Assembly: GCF_032854445.1 (NCBI RefSeq)
Contig: NC_088303.1
Location: 34,975,501-35,039,500, forward strand
Length of the DNA: 64,000 nt
Direction of reading: 5' to 3'
Origin: Liolophura sinensis
Taxonomy: Eukaryota; Mollusca; Polyplacophora; Chitonida; Chitonidae
Part shown: positions 12,001 through 25,200 of the stretch, in pieces
How the letters are laid out: every line of letters begins with the position of its first letter
Numbering within the stretch: position 1 is the stretch's first letter
Made by a program: the position numbers and the translations under genes
Notes under the pieces: generated by a model
The model's input: only the letters and a program-made list of their open reading frames with translations
What the model was told of the DNA's origin: nothing
The model's database searches: none

Positions 12001-15000
12001 AAAATAGCAACATCCAAATTAAAACGGAAAGAAACAGACGATTTAAAGCCACCCATAGAGACTGAAGACACTTCATGTATTTACTTGTGACCAGAGTTTG
12101 GAGCCATCTTGATAACTGATATTCTCAACTTAAAAGTCGTACGTATTTGAAGCTTTTCAAAAATTTTAGGAGGGTTCCACAGCTAGTATTTATAAGGACC
12201 ACCGAGAGTACAAACATCAGCCACATATAAATGAAAGGACTCCCCTAATGAAAAAACTCCCCTAATGAAAGAACTCCCCTAATGAAAGAACTTCCCTAAT
12301 GAAAGGACTCCCCTAATGAATTAACTCCCCTAATGCAGGATAATAGTCTGTACTTTTCTCCTCTGTCAGTGGTGAAGAATAATTTAAAATCATTCCTTTA
12401 ATCGTTTTTAAAAAGTTCCATGATTCGGATGTCGATGAGGATCACCACCAAAACCCTCAACCCATGGCCATCCTGTGCTCGATATATCATTCAAATCCCC
12501 CTTACACGTAGTGATTTTCTGTATGGTTGTAGACAGACAAACAAGCAGACAAACAGACAAGTACACGTCGACAGAAACATAATCTCCCAGGCATAGGAAA
12601 TTAAGGTTGTCTCGAACACGTGCTATCTTCATCAGCAGAGGAACAGTTGCTGAGAAGTTGTTAGATGGCCTTGCTCTGCTTTACAACAGAGCACACCTTA
12701 AGCAGCTGGAAGCTCCATCAGTTCAGCCTGGTGTTTATTTTATCTTGTTCATCTTACCTGATTTCAAACGTTCCCTGGCTTTGAAATTTCGAGCTAGTAG
12801 GCGTACCAAGGGATGTGTAACAATTGTAAACATGATCTGGTGTCATATCTGGTGTCATATCTCCTGATAAGTGATTTAAAACCCGTCTACTTCCGCACAG
12901 ATGTGCACAGAAAGTTTGTGTCAACACACAGTATTCGCTGTATGGAGCAAAAAACTAAAGGATTTTCTTTAATCATCAAATGCTTGTCTTTTACACAAAC
13001 ATATCAAAATGTGTGCTTCTTTTTATAAGCTGTAGATTTTATAATGGGCTTGCTTTTCACATACCAGTATCATTAGGACTATATCTCTTAGCTATTATAG
13101 TGACAAAACAGATTACAGTAATAAACAGTGCATCAGAAATTCCATCAAAGCTAGGTTTGATATTTACCAAAATTCCAAAATAATGCGTTTGCGCATGCTC
13201 ATTGAAGCACATCTGTTACTACAGGGTAATCCTTGCTATAGTGTGTTGACTTGATTACTGAGATGCAGTGTGCAAAATTTCACAACGACTGGGCAATTAT
13301 CATGGTAAATATCAAACATTGTTTGTGGGAGAGCTGTTTATAAAACAATCATGCTATATTGTATGAGGAGCAACTTTTTCAGTTCATTTCATAAACCAGT
13401 GTCACACGCCATGCAGTGTATGAATGGCTTCCAAAACTTATAAATACGACGTGAAAAAGTAGTGCTATATTTGTTTGATTCATTTGCAGTCAAAATTACA
13501 AGAGAGTTTTGTAACAAGTATAAGTCTTTAAATCATTACTTGTGGACATACATGTGTAATGCTGATGGTAAGTTAGTGTTTACAAGTGATATTTTGCTAC
13601 TACTGGCCAATTACAAGATGTATGTAGTGATACAGGATGCAGTTAAACAAGCTCAATTCACCTTACTTTTTGGCTGTTATATGTTCGCAAATAGTGGACA
13701 TTATTTTCAGGTTAATTGCTCGCTCGAGGTTCTTTTAGGAACGTACCAGCTATCGATTCACGTTCTAACTGAATGTGATGTTACAACTATTTTCTTTCTT
13801 TCGCGCATGTGCATTTTAATCCAGGTACATGCCAATCTGTATGCCATATCTGATTTGTCGTTTGTTAAAAGGAAATGTTTGTCAAAATCTAATTAAGTAA
13901 AGCTTTGCGATCAAAGGCTTTAGACTATTTGCTGTCACAAGGGCCAGTTCGCATGAGCACGCCGGCGTTGTACGACTGGAGAAATCTCCAACGATTTACA
14001 ATTTATTGTCTTTTGGTTTCAAACGGACCTCATTAGTCCGTGCGGTTGTGGTCAAGATCTGGAATGCAATAGTTTGGTTACGACATTCTTCAAACAGAAT
14101 TTTTAGTTGATCGTCGAGATGTTGCCATAGAAACGAAGCGCGCGCACACTTATTTAATTAGTTTTCTCTACGGGCGCTGGATACCAAATCAGTAACGTTG
14201 TTTGCAATGTTCGTCGTGATTTCGTCTGCCAAAAGCCTCCACATTGCTGATTTTCCGGAAAGAGCCGAACTCTGCCGGAAGTCAATGTCTGCGCAAACAG
14301 TAGAGTAGAGTGGGATTTGAATTTCATGCCACAGTCAATACGGACGCCAATGCCAACAGCTTCGTCTGTAACGCTTCAAGCAGGTGTTTGTTAGCTTGCC
14401 AAGTCTGAAAGGACACAGTCGATCGTTAAGCCAGATCTGAAAGCAGAAGTCCATCACCACAATTCTTAAAATGCACTGGGTTGCATAAATGTACAAGTGT
14501 GTTTATCGTTCATGTAAACTAAAATCTACGTGTATATTGATATATATGCACACAACCATTTCTACCATTACATATTCGTTATAGACAGATCTATACCCTT
14601 GTCTGGTAAACTCAGACGTATCGTTTTCCTGTTTAATGCAATGACTGACGTATAGTTTTAGGCCTCAGGGCTGGCAAGACTTTGAAGAGTTTCCAAACTC
14701 CTGGCTAATGCCTTGCGTTCCTTGAACAGCGTTATAAACGACTCTTGTCTCTGTATATAGTGGCTACTGCGTGGCATATCAGCGGGAGCTAATGATCTAC
14801 CAACATGCCCTGTATGTCAAGTCAAATCATGCAAGATGTTCTTTTCAAAGAACGTAATCTTTTTAAAAATGTATCGTTACACAGCTGTTCTCCGCTTGTT
14901 ATCTCGGGGTTAGCAATTTTATGTATTTGCAGACGGAGGTAAGGCAAAAGGCCACTCGTAATGAAACGAAATATCTAATGACAATCTTGTCATGACATTA

Positions 15001-17621
15001 TTCTATGATTCCGATTTGAATTAACTTTCAGTACACTAAATTTAAACATGTGATTTATACCTTGAAGCTGACAGAAGTGTTTAAGTGCGAAACACTATAC
15101 AACGTATTTACCCAACAAATGTCGGTATTGTGTTTTGGTATACATGGCACATATTCACACATGTATCAATGCATGTCATTAATATAGGGCATTGGAATGG
15201 GTGTCAGTCAACCGATTTTGTGCGGGTTACAAAATTAGCCATTTGTTACATCCATCATTCGTATGGACGTATTACGGAAACCTTCAAATGAAGCTGTCGG
15301 AACTGTCGGGATATTGAACAGCTGGCGAATTGATAACACAATATGATGAGCGGCGCAGGTTTCAAGGCGTTAAACTGACATCGATATTTAGGTTTCTTAT
15401 AGGCCTGATTTGACTGACCGGTTGAACAGAATGTGCTTTCATTGTACAGCAGAAGAAAAAAAAATAACAAAGAAACAAAAACAGATAAAGAGGTTTGTCA
15501 TGGAGACAAATACCTTTTTATTTAGAGAATTGAATGACTTCAACTTGACTTTGTCTTTCAAGTCACTTGATTAAAACTACGTATTTATTTGCGATTACGG
15601 ACCCAGAACGTCCATTTTGATTGACGGCTGGCACACAAAAATCTGTTTTGACACCTAGTTTTATGGCTAGTAAGGTTTACGCCAATCTCTACTTCCACTC
15701 TTTGGGTTTTCCAATGTCTTTGAACCATTCTTACCAGGCGTTTCTTGCGAAAAGAAAGAATAGAATCTATAGGAAGTGTACCATGGCGAAAAATGTGTAC
15801 CATGGCGAAAAATGTGTACCATGGGGAAATATATGTACCGTGGTGAAAAATGTGTACCATGGCGAAAAATGAACAAAAAGCAATTGAAAGTCAATGGAAA
15901 TTTTGAAAACATACACCAGAAACGGGCTTTATTTACTGTTTTAATTTTAAAAAGCATATTCCTAAATTAAATTAAATACGGTTTTGTGGTCAAACGGCGC
16001 ACGTCCACGAACCCCTGTCTGCGTTACGTGAAGGTTACGCCTTTGGGCGTACTGGTGATATTAAAAGGGTTGCGTACAGATGGATTATTAAAAAATCCCA
16101 CATAATAATTTCTTTTTGTATTTTATTCTTTCAAAAAACAAATAAATAAATAGTTTTGAATGTTTTGAATAGCAATCACTCTCAACTATCCCCCATTCAT
16201 TCAAGTTTATGTTTTCTTTTGGTCAGATCTTTTATCGATATCCATGTATATACATGACACAACATTACCTTGTTCAGTGCCTGAGATGCTCAATCTGTTG
16301 CAGGTACAGCTTGAGATCCACATCCCCATCAGCCTAACGTCCGACGAGTGGATTCGAACTCTGGAACAGTTGTTGTTGTTATTGCTGATCCTCGGCAGGG
16401 GTATACTGCCCAAAGGGAAACTCACGCACGACCAATTGTCGCAGCTCCTTTTAGTGTACATCGGAACAGCTGCGGATATCGTGGAGTTCTTTGAAGCCTT
16501 TAAAGAAGACGAGGTATAGTATTGCATTACCCTGCACGTCAATGCGCTGATCTTAATCTTCGTGTTATACCTTAAGTGTGTGATGATTGTTGCCTGTGGA
16601 GTCATTTCGTACAGCTATTGTGCAAAGTAACTGACTCCACTAATCTGAAATGTTTACATCATATGTAGGTAAAATGTCCTGGGAATTTGTTCATTTCTTC
16701 ACGTTCTTGCAATGGTTACACGGATACGCAAATTAGTTCATGACAAGAATCAATTCATGGAAACCAAAACTATGAACGATACACCACATCAATTATTGCT
16801 GGAACAATGTTGATATATTTCACTTGACTGGAGTGTTATGCTTTTAGTACTCGAGATTGTGCCACTCAGTGGTTGGTTACAAGGTTTATGGATAAAGAAT
16901 CCTGCTGAGTAGTCATCCCATATCACACTATGCCTATACGTCATCAACTCCTCGCGTGAACCATGAAAGTGAGGCTGAATTATTGTTTAACTCGAAATGT
17001 CCCGCTTATCTGTTCCAGGTCCGCTACAACAAAATGCTGTGCTTGGTTATTCTTGGAATTTGGTCTCTAAGTCTGCTACAGTTCTCGATAGTTCTCACCG
17101 CTGCGAGAGCTCGACGAGATCAGTCTGGGCTGGTTCCCAGGGTGACGACTTACAAATCCTCGGATAACAAAGTGGGTTGTTGTCAAGCCGATGTGTTCGG
17201 CATCATGATTTCAATCGTCCTGCAGGACGCTCCTTTTCTAGTGTTACGGATGCTGCTGATATTCCAGTACCGCGTCTTGAGCTATACGAACATGTTCTTT
17301 ACGTCCAAGAACACGTTAGTGATCGTCTTGCTGATTTACCGTCTCGTCGTGGTACAGCTTGAAAAGAGAGACGAGAGGAACAATGCTTACTCGCTTGCGG
17401 CGTCTCAGAGTTTTGACTCCAGAAGTCTGCGCAGTTATCGGACTGTTGACAGTGGTTTGTCGAGTGAGAGCAGGGACAGCAAGTCCCGCCTTGCTCACGA
17501 CCTCAGCGTTAGCAGCAATGGCTTCAACGACGTGGAAAATTCCAAACCCACTCACATAAAACTTCAGCGAACGACTGTGGCCCGGACGTTATCCCTGGAC
17601 GATCTCGATTCCAACTTTTGA
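8658..17621 (+). CDS. TMEM26: Transmembrane protein 26 (TMEM26) orthologue, four coding exons
   Basis: Join 8658-8854, 10347-10518, 16304-16513 and 17019-17621, giving 393 codons (human TMEM26 is about 370). All junctions are GT-AG with matching phase (2, 0, 0). The protein aligns by eye with vertebrate TMEM26 throughout. Shared blocks include RLLFAAHGIVSIWR, YWYLATALGLLFTEALVTL, VFIYLLSVVPSIWFLE, LTHDQLSQLLLVYIGTAADI and VLQDAPFLVLRMLLI. About eight hydrophobic segments predict a multipass membrane protein. The last ~75 residues are hydrophilic, serine-rich and poorly conserved, probably a cytoplasmic tail. The molecular function of the family is unknown; in mammals it is best known as a beige-adipocyte surface marker. 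The ATG at 8658 is chosen because it matches the family N-terminus. Confidence 0.93.
8870..9611. other. TMEM26 intron 1, 5' part, with (AAT)n microsatellite
   Basis: Intronic AT-rich sequence. A (TAA)n/(AAT)n run occupies about 9013-9058 with one interruption. No coding signal is seen. Confidence 0.7.
9612..9983. mobile_element. MITE-like element with long inverted arms, in TMEM26 intron 1
   Basis: The outer ends are inverted complements (TACTTTCATTTATTTTA near 9631 versus AAATAAATGAAAGTATTTTT near 9951). The arms continue inward to GGTGGGTTTTATGG (about 9676) paired with CTTATAAAGCCCACC (about 9886), then GACGTCAC cores at about 9718 and 9853. The total of about 370 bp has no coding capacity, which fits a non-autonomous fold-back DNA element. 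Confidence 0.75.
10347..10518 (+). CDS. TMEM26: TMEM26 coding exon 2
   Basis: The acceptor TTCTGTTCAG ends at 10346, the donor is GTGAGT at 10519, and the exon is 172 nt. It completes the split Trp and encodes the third membrane segment (VFIYLLSVVPSIWFLEI) and a variable hydrophilic loop. Confidence 0.92.
12230..12336. repeat. 18-bp minisatellite, ~6 copies
   Basis: The unit AATGAAAGAACTCCCCT repeats at 17-18 bp spacing with point differences. Confidence 0.85.
15777..15870. repeat. 19-bp minisatellite, 5 copies
   Basis: The unit TGTACCATGGCGAAAAATG repeats five times. Copies 3 and 4 are variant (GGGGAAATA, CGTGGTG). Each unit contains an NcoI-type CCATGG palindrome. Confidence 0.85.
16304..16513 (+). 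CDS. TMEM26: TMEM26 coding exon 3
   Basis: Exactly 70 codons, with acceptor ATCTGTTGCAG and donor GTATAG at 16514. It encodes the most conserved family block: a leucine-rich segment, then GRGILPKG, LTHDQLSQLLLVYIGTAADI and an acidic end. Confidence 0.93.
17019..17621 (+). CDS. TMEM26: TMEM26 coding exon 4 (terminal)
   Basis: The acceptor TCTGTTCCAG ends at 17018, and 200 codons run to TGA at 17619. It encodes membrane segments around IWSLSLLQFSIVL, FGIMISIVLQDAPFLVLRML and TLVIVLLIYRLVVVQL, then a serine-rich polar tail. Confidence 0.93.
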   Translation, partial: VRYNKMLCLVILGIWSLSLLQFSIVLTAARARRDQSGLVPRVTTYKSSDNKVGCCQADVFGIMISIVLQDAPFLVLRMLLIFQYRVLSYTNMFFTSKNTLVIVLLIYRLVVVQLEKRDERNNAYSLAASQSFDSRSLRSYRTVDSGLSSESRDSKSRLAHDLSVSSNGFNDVENSKPTHIKLQRTTVARTLSLDDLDSNF

Positions 17622-19740
17622 AGACTCTCGATTTTGTCGATTTGAGGCCAAATGTTTTGAAGATTGTCGGATTGCGACGGAGTTTGTTGGTGGTCAGTTG
17701 AATGATTTCAGTTAGAGATAAACAATTCCTACCGTATGAATACAACTATAGGAAAGGAAGGTTGGAAACGAAGATGGCAGCGCCAGACCAGCTGAATTTG
17801 GCTACGAAATGGACAGAGTTTTAAAAAGCTTGTCCAACATTGAGAGTGGGCAGCCGATGCAAAAAACTGTATACCGAAGCAGAGTGGAATTACCATGGAT
17901 CATGTCTTTGTTTGTCTGGTAGTTAGGTAGTTTGGTTTACAAGCGCCATGAAATGTGCTACAGCAAGGTATACCGGAGTTATCTTCTTCCTTCAAGTCGG
18001 ACATACGATCACCGAGGATACTGTGTTCTCGCTTTGGCGAATCTGACTGCGGGATATTGGTATTGACGGGGGAAATTTGTCGTCGTAATGAGGACAATTA
18101 TTGTAGCAGATGAGTAGTACGCTAACACCAATTTGCCCACAAATCTGCACCGCCAGGGCAGGAATGGACAACAGAACTCACGGAAACACCTTACACCTGA
18201 ATTATTTTTGATGGACAAGATTCCCAATGGTTAGGAGTTATTTGAATTCCGTGAAAGTGGTCACGACATCTTGTGTCAGGTCCTAGATGACCTTCGGTGT
18301 GAGGAGTAACAAGGCTGTGCCATTCACATACCTTTGTGCAGTAAAGGTACTCGACAGACTCGTATATATGGAGTTTTGTTGGAAACAAGGTCTTCGCCAA
18401 ATGGAAGGGTCCTTATATATGTAGTGAATGACAACTGCGTCGTTTTAACCCTAAAATGGACCGATTTGGACGTTTTCTCACGGATTTTTGCCGTGATGAG
18501 AGTTAGGATTGATTGAATGAGCTTATCGAAAGTAGATCTCGAGTTGTCTTGGCGCCAGTAGGGCTGGTCCTGATATTTCATTTTTTTTCATGTTGTCTTT
18601 TCTTGTGTATATAGTCAGATAGAAATCAAATAGTGTGTGAACAGTAGAATAGATTTCGGTTATATTCATGAACACATATCCTGATGAATTCCAAATACAT
18701 GCACCAAACACTTTGATGAATCATTTATGTGACTGGACAAGATGTTACAGAGATAGACGGTGATTAAGATTTTAAAGGTTTGTAAATGATTGGTTTCTTT
18801 TATTTATCGAGGAAATGTGAGTTAGTTGTACAGGTATTAAAATGTGGGAAAAACAACTCTTACTCGCTATTAATAAGGGTTTTCGCAAAAGGTCTGCATG
18901 ATCCTTTAACAGCCTATGTATTTTTTAGAAATTGATTCAAGTTGCTGCACCGGTATCCCAAGTTTTACACGAATTAGAATTGGAAATGTTTTGGCGCCAT
19001 TTATGTATTCTTCCGTCTGCTACTGAACCATAGCATGGAAGTTATCCACTAGACTTAGAAACATGATAATGAATTAAATTTCCTGGATGTCGATTTTTTT
19101 TGTATTACCTATCCTGTAGTTTCAGCTTAACATACATCGTGCAAAACTTTATCTTAATTTGAATTATATACAAAGGGCATATTGTCTTAAAATTGGATAT
19201 TAAACACGAGACGGTTTATTCGGAAAAAAATAACCACTGCTGCACAGGACACGTGTGGTATCTTCTCTCTGTTATGATTTAGCCCTTGTGCATGACTTTT
19301 TAACAAAATTTATTTTTTTATTTTTACTTCATCGATGGTCTGTAAATAGGGCTGGCATCTAGCAACTCAACCCGTTATTTCACGGTTAGAAAAATACAGC
19401 TCTAAGCTTCCACACACATACACTTTGAACTAATATATTTCACATTCTGTTGGTGATAAACTACTTGGAATCAAATTATCTGATGTGAGACCAATTTTAT
19501 AAACCAATGTTTGTGATGCATTGCACTGCGATTGTACATCACTCGTTTGCTTGAGACGATAGAGGAATTCTCACGTCAAAATTTTGTATACTATAGAGTG
19601 AACTCTCGTATTTTAACAGGAAGGAAATGTTTGGCGTTATGATTGTTAGGGGTGGCTTGCAAGTGTATGGTTGACTCGAGGTAAAAGTGCTATGCTGAAT
19701 GCTTGATACAAATAAGCAACGTCTTCTGCAAATAAAACTT
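17622..19740 (+). other. Probable TMEM26 3'UTR / downstream, candidate poly(A) signal
   Basis: No coding signal follows the stop. A canonical AATAAA lies at 19731-19736. ATTAAA-type variants occur earlier (for example about 18837), so the true 3' end is uncertain. Confidence 0.3.
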
Positions 19741-20339
19741 TACCAAAGTATCACTGAACTAATATTCACAATGAAATTTCTGTATTATCTGTAAAGCGTC
19801 CTCATTTCTTAAAAAAAATGATGCGTGGAGAGGATTACTTTTGTAAAAATCACATTTATATAGACAACCTCAAATACAACACAGTCTGTTATTTATTCAG
19901 ATAATTTAATACATTGGATAATTTCTAAACGCTAAGTTTCAAGATCCCCTTATCCCACAGGATATCTTCATGCGGATGCCGGGAGACAGGTTTGGAGAGA
20001 GAGGCTTCTGACTTCAATTTTTCCAATTTTTCGATTTCCCTTACACAGTTCTTCAGATAAAATTTGACTTTTTTCAAAAGTGAAAAAGTATTTATGGGCC
20101 CGATCTTTGTATTCCACCAGTCCACGTGTGTAACGGAGCTCAGGCTTATGAGTGAACGAAATCGGACTGGGCGTGAACAAAACGACCGCCATTTGACATG
20201 ACCTGATAAACCCACTGACCTGAAGACACGACTGCTGGATTTGAACACGCGACCTTACTGACCAAGGGTCCATTGGGTGCGATTAGATGCAGCAAAGGTT
20301 AATGTAAAGATGCAAAGGTACTCTGTGAAGAACAACTGT

Positions 20340-20385
20340 TTCTGCGTGAGTACGGCCCAAAACACCAATCAAATAAATGAATAAC
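20340..20385 (+). mobile_element. SINE family A tail fragment
   Basis: GAGTACGGCCCAAAACACCAATCAAATAAATGAATAA-like sequence marks the 3' end of family A. Preceding sequence (20130-20330), including a B-box-like GGATTTGAACACGCGACC near 20237 on the complement, may be a further degenerate SINE. Confidence 0.55.
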
Positions 20386-21444
20386 TGTCTCTGCATGATG
20401 ACGCCTCTGGTCCACCATACAATTGTGATACTCTTCAGATCGGACTTATATGCATATGACAATAGCGCTCCATTCATTAGGATAATATCAGAAGTGCAGC
20501 AAACATACCTGTAGATTGCATCATGACAGATGACGCTTAACATCTCCTACCTGATCTAATATTGTTAGTTCTGGGTGTTTTAGTTCTAAGTGCATGTAAT
20601 TCATGCGCATTTCCGCGGCCAATATGAGAAATTAGATACTTCCGCAATTATACGGATGTAGGTCTATAGATAAATCCCCAAAGGTGTTAGGGTTAAGTAC
20701 GTTGTAAAATCCAGCCATATGGTGCTTCATTTATACAGAATCTCTTGGGGTTTCTGTCGGATCATTTCATGCAGCCATAATGCATAAAGCGTTTCAAGGG
20801 TGGTACATGCTAACATTTTCTGTTATCCCCTTTCCTCCTGCGATAAAAATTCAATATCTATGAGACCTAATTGTGTTCGAGCAGCTTAGTAGACATGATC
20901 TTGCCGTGAATGTGGAGAAAGCGCATATAGGGTATACTTGTTTATTTTTTCCTCAACTGAATTTAAAAACTTTACGTTCTGTACGGCATAAAATTATGTT
21001 TATATATGTTGCTCTGACATGTTTTTCTCTTTATTTTCTTCCTCACGTTCCTAACTTTAAAGCGCATAATTTTAAATAATTTTACTTTCCTCACGCTTCT
21101 TTGCAAGTAAAAACACACGGCCTACTGTCTCTCAAAAAGTCACAATGTTCAGGTTCTAATAAACTGTCGTTAATTTCTTTCGCCATCTTTTTATATTGCT
21201 CCGAAAGTGGCCACAGTCATTAACTGAATTTTCCATTTACTTACATGTTAACGTTAAGTTTCACAGCGCTATACCTAAATCAGCGAGCCCCAAAAGTTCC
21301 GTGCATGATAATCCTCGCCCCCTGAGACAACTCCATGCCATTTCCTGATAGGGGTTGACTCATGAAATTTTTGGGCAAAACTGACAAACAGCCGATTGGG
21401 GTCAAAACCACTCAGTGAAAGGTGAGTGAACCTTGGCTTAGCAT

Positions 21445-22200
21445 ATCTCTGCATGGCTGTGATTACGTATGCTATCACAGCCCTGTCTTGCTCCATAAGC
21501 TTATCTTGAGCACCTCCTTACTTCCCCTGCTGTTTTTAGTATACCATTTGACTGTCTGCAGTCACCCTTGCGTCAGCTATCAATTCCAGGTAGGTGTTCC
21601 CACGTGTCATCATTAGTAAACCCATATTTTGCATGGAACTATAGTGGAAACTGCATGGATAAATTCTAACTCCAACCGCCATGTTTAAATCCATACTCCT
21701 CACAGTGAGGGGAATCATCACTGCCACTACTACTGGACAAGATTGACTTTTTCACACATATGGGCTAATTGTTAGGTTCAGTCTCGCCAGTAATGTCATA
21801 GAGTGAACCCATAATCAGCAGTGATCACTAAAAATATTTCTCAAATAAATTAAACAAAATGGAAGGAAAAATTAAACAAGTGCAAAATATGCTAGAAGTG
21901 TCAGAAGTTATCTCCCTTGTATGGGCTGTGAGGAGTTTGCATTCAAACATTGCGGTTGGAGTTAGAATTTATCCAGTTTCCCCTAGTTTCATGCTTGTGT
22001 GGATTCATTAGTGATGACACATGGGAACACCTACCTGGAATTGATAGCTGAAACGACTATCACTACGGACAGACAAATTATTTGGTGCCCAACAGTAGTT
22101 TATTAAAGCCAGCAAGGAAAGTACAGAGGTGTTCAAGGTAAGCTTGTGGATCAAGACAGGGCTGTGATAGTAGGCCTATAAGTAATCAGAGCCTTACAGA
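21445..22200. mobile_element. Fold-back DNA transposon with ~250-bp inverted arms, copy 1
   Basis: The left arm (CTATCACAGCCCTGTCTTG at 21472, then AAGCTTATCTTGAGCACC and ATCAATTCCAGGTAGGTGTT) is the inverted complement of the right arm. That arm runs through AACACCTACCTGGAATTGAT at about 22025, GGTGTTCAAGGTAAGCTTGT and CAAGACAGGGCTGTGATAG, ending at 22170. Weaker inverted similarity extends outward to about 21445 and 22200. The spacer (about 21725-21890) is AT-rich and non-coding. Confidence 0.85.
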
Positions 22201-25200
22201 GTTAGGCTTGGCACTACTTTTGCCTAGTGTGCTACCGGCTACATTTCCTGAAATACCTACAAATATATACGGTACCTAGAAAAAAACCCCTTGAAACCTC
22301 GCCTGCACATGATGCCACCCAACAAGCCAAAAAAGAGAAGTCCCAAAAGGCAAGGGAAATATAACTAAAAATAACAGGGGAGCATTAACTGTGGACTGTG
22401 GACTATATTCTTTAAAAGTGACACTTCATTCTGAGTAGGTAACAGCCCATATTGAGCGGTGCTATATCTATTTCTTTTGAACAGTTGCCCAGATGTAATT
22501 TTAAAGACTTGCGATTTCATGACACTGAAACCCGCATTGAAACCCGAAATCTTGATGGTGTTGAAGGAGCCGTGTGGTTGTTTACCAATGCAGGGCGTGC
22601 GATATGTATGGGTTGTCTCCCTTATTTGAGCGGATTGAGAAGATTAGCGGCACACATTCTGACCATGAGGTTCCGGATCAGTCCCGGTCGTGGCACAGGA
22701 AACTTTTATGATATCTTCCCTGTTAGAGGGGGGGCTTTATGAAAATAATGTTCTCACGCCCGTTTACGTTGTCTTATTTGCGTTGATAACCACTTGCGTT
22801 CTTAGTGAAAAATTAAACCAAGCGTGACACACCACACAAAGTACGTTGATGGAGTTCACTATGTCACAGACAAATTTAGGTTGACATTGGTTGCAAGGCT
22901 ATATATAGCATACTAGGTGGTTACAGATCACCATGCTTTACAAACATGCCCATTAAGACAGAATTAGACAAGTATGAACAAATCAAATCTGGCGAAAGCG
23001 AAAACATGCTGCAGATCTTATAGTGGTACTTCACAATGACTGTTCATGTAACCCTCCTCTGAGGGTTGATAATGAGTCACGTGCAACGTTCACTGGTATC
23101 CCATCCACGGAGAGATCTACACACTTTTTAATGTACGATTTAAAAAAAAAATTGGCAAAGTTTACAAATATTATCTCTTTAAAAGTTGCGGATATACTAT
23201 GTTTTTACTATTCCAAGCAGATGTTTTCTATATCATATAGATGTGGAATGAACAGTGGTTTACTTCTATCGCGGCATGTAACAACCAGAAAACAACAGAT
23301 GCGAAATCGGCAGTTTCACCTATCACTCACAAATCACGGTTATCCTCTGAGGACTTTGATGATTATTACATTTTGGTGAAGAAAATTGTGTTTCAAAAAA
23401 ATCTATGTGATGAAAATTGTTGGCATTCTACTGGAATATATGTGCATCGAATGCGTGTATAAAATTCATAGCATTAAATAAGTGAAATATTTCTTTGAGG
23501 GCAATGTAGATCTATCACTGATTATTGATTACGTCGACGCTTAAATTTACGACATAAATACAAACTGTAGGCGTTGGAGAGAATAAAAATCATTTTTGCA
23601 ACTAGAAATTACGACTTTTGTGTATTTTGTGCGCTCAACATGAAGTTTAACTGCCACATTTTTATTAGTTTTTACCACTGAGAATAGTCAGCCGCAGAAG
23701 TATATATGTCAATAGAAATTAATACTGTACACATGGCGTTTCTATTTATTTATTTAGTTAGTTAGTTTTATTTACTTATTTATTTATTTAAACAAAAGGC
23801 GTGTGGTGTTAACAGATGGCGGTGACACCAGATAATGAGATGAACATTCACCTGTAACCTGGTGTCATAGCTGAATGAGTTTCTACTGCTCACTTTCTTT
23901 CTGACGTTCTTTCTGACTGTGTAACTGTAATTACCGTTCCATTTTGAACAATAATGCCATAATAAGTTATCAGGTAAAAATTCACTCATGCATTTCTTTC
24001 TTGGTACCCCTAGATATATGCATTTACTTATTAGAATAGTGTTTTAAGTCACAATATAAGCATTTCACTTGACAACTGTTTTGGCATATCCTAGCGACCG
24101 ATCAGAGCTGGGTTTGATTTTGCAATCAAATTGGTCGAGTTATTTTGGTGTGAATTACTTATACCGCTCCGAAGTTCACAGAGTCAACAACTTATGCAAA
24201 TCCGGTTCTCTCATACACATATACCTGGCGACAGTCGTAATATAAGTGAACACGAGTTCAGGTGAACGCAAATATATGCCCCAACAAATGTATTTGTTTG
24301 AAATATACAAAAGAGTACCAGCAGCACCGTGGTGAGTATAACCTCGGAGGGGAATCTTCATGCGTATTGATGCGGAAAATAGTTGGAGCTGTAGACCAAA
24401 CATGAAATCATTTCTGTTTATATAGCATATATAAGGGAAATGGCTATATGGTTACCATTACGACCGAGAAAATGGACAAATGTGAGTCATTTGTGTATCT
24501 ATTTATCCACCAAAACTTAAAATTCTGCGTGGAAAGCAGTTGAAGTTGTATCCCGGACACGAAATCATATCTATTCATATAGTATACATAGAGAAATGAC
24601 TTTCTGGTTACCACGACAACCGCGAAAAGTGAGTCGCTGCACATTGTCATCGTCTGACACGAATGCGAACGGACAAAATCGTTATATCATAATACGCTCC
24701 GCCTAATGACGGGGACGTATAAAACGTCTAGATCACGGCGTTATACCACAACCAATTAATCGACCAGCGCATCAAAAACGTGATAAGTGTTAAAGCCAGT
24801 TATTAATTTTATTATACAAGCTAAAATGCCCTTACGTTCCCACTAAGACGTTGTGTAAAACTCTATGGGTCACACGTGAGAAAGTTTGTAATTTTTCGGT
24901 TCGGTCGTTTATTCCGGGTACTCCGGTTTTCAAGACCAATAAAACTGACCTCCGTTGTATAAATTCTCACGTTCAGGCACAATTTTGAGTTTTTTTTTTC
25001 GTAAATACCACAATCATCGCGGCAGCATTTAAATCTTGGAAGACTGAAAACCTGAAAGAGGTATATAGCATAAGGTGTTACAGTCGACCCATATCGTGTG
25101 ATTTCGAAAACATGTAGGCGTCATGTGACGATGTTATAACATTATCAAACCGGAATCCTAAACAAACAAATGGCTTCTTTTCTGTCATGATTGTGACAAT

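Larger units (their letters stand above)
10519..16303 (+). other. TMEM26 intron 2 (5.8 kb)
   Basis: Contains poly-G runs at 10836-10850 and 11757-11769 and short tandem repeats at 12230-12336 and 15777-15870. A 144-codon open frame at 13462-13896 has no recognisable domain. No further exon is needed, because exon 2 and exon 3 join in phase 0 with conserved protein. Confidence 0.8.

Noticed and set aside
13462-13896. 144-codon open frame in TMEM26 intron 2
   Set aside because: No recognisable domain or motif. AT-rich intronic context and chance length are sufficient explanation.
14140-14400. Possible decayed Harbinger-type protein on the minus strand (WRLLADEI-like stretch)
   Set aside because: Only one short suggestive stretch, broken by stops. 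No terminal repeats or catalytic motif found.
15585-15957. Open frames rich in HGTHFSPWY-like repeats
   Set aside because: They are translations of the 19-bp minisatellite.
19925-20273. Minus-strand frames of ~105 codons
   Set aside because: They overlap SINE-like sequence (B-box-like GTGTTCAAATCCAGC) and show no domain.
22452-23379. Two ~100-codon open frames in the gene desert
   Set aside because: No motif, signal or splice-bounded conservation seen.
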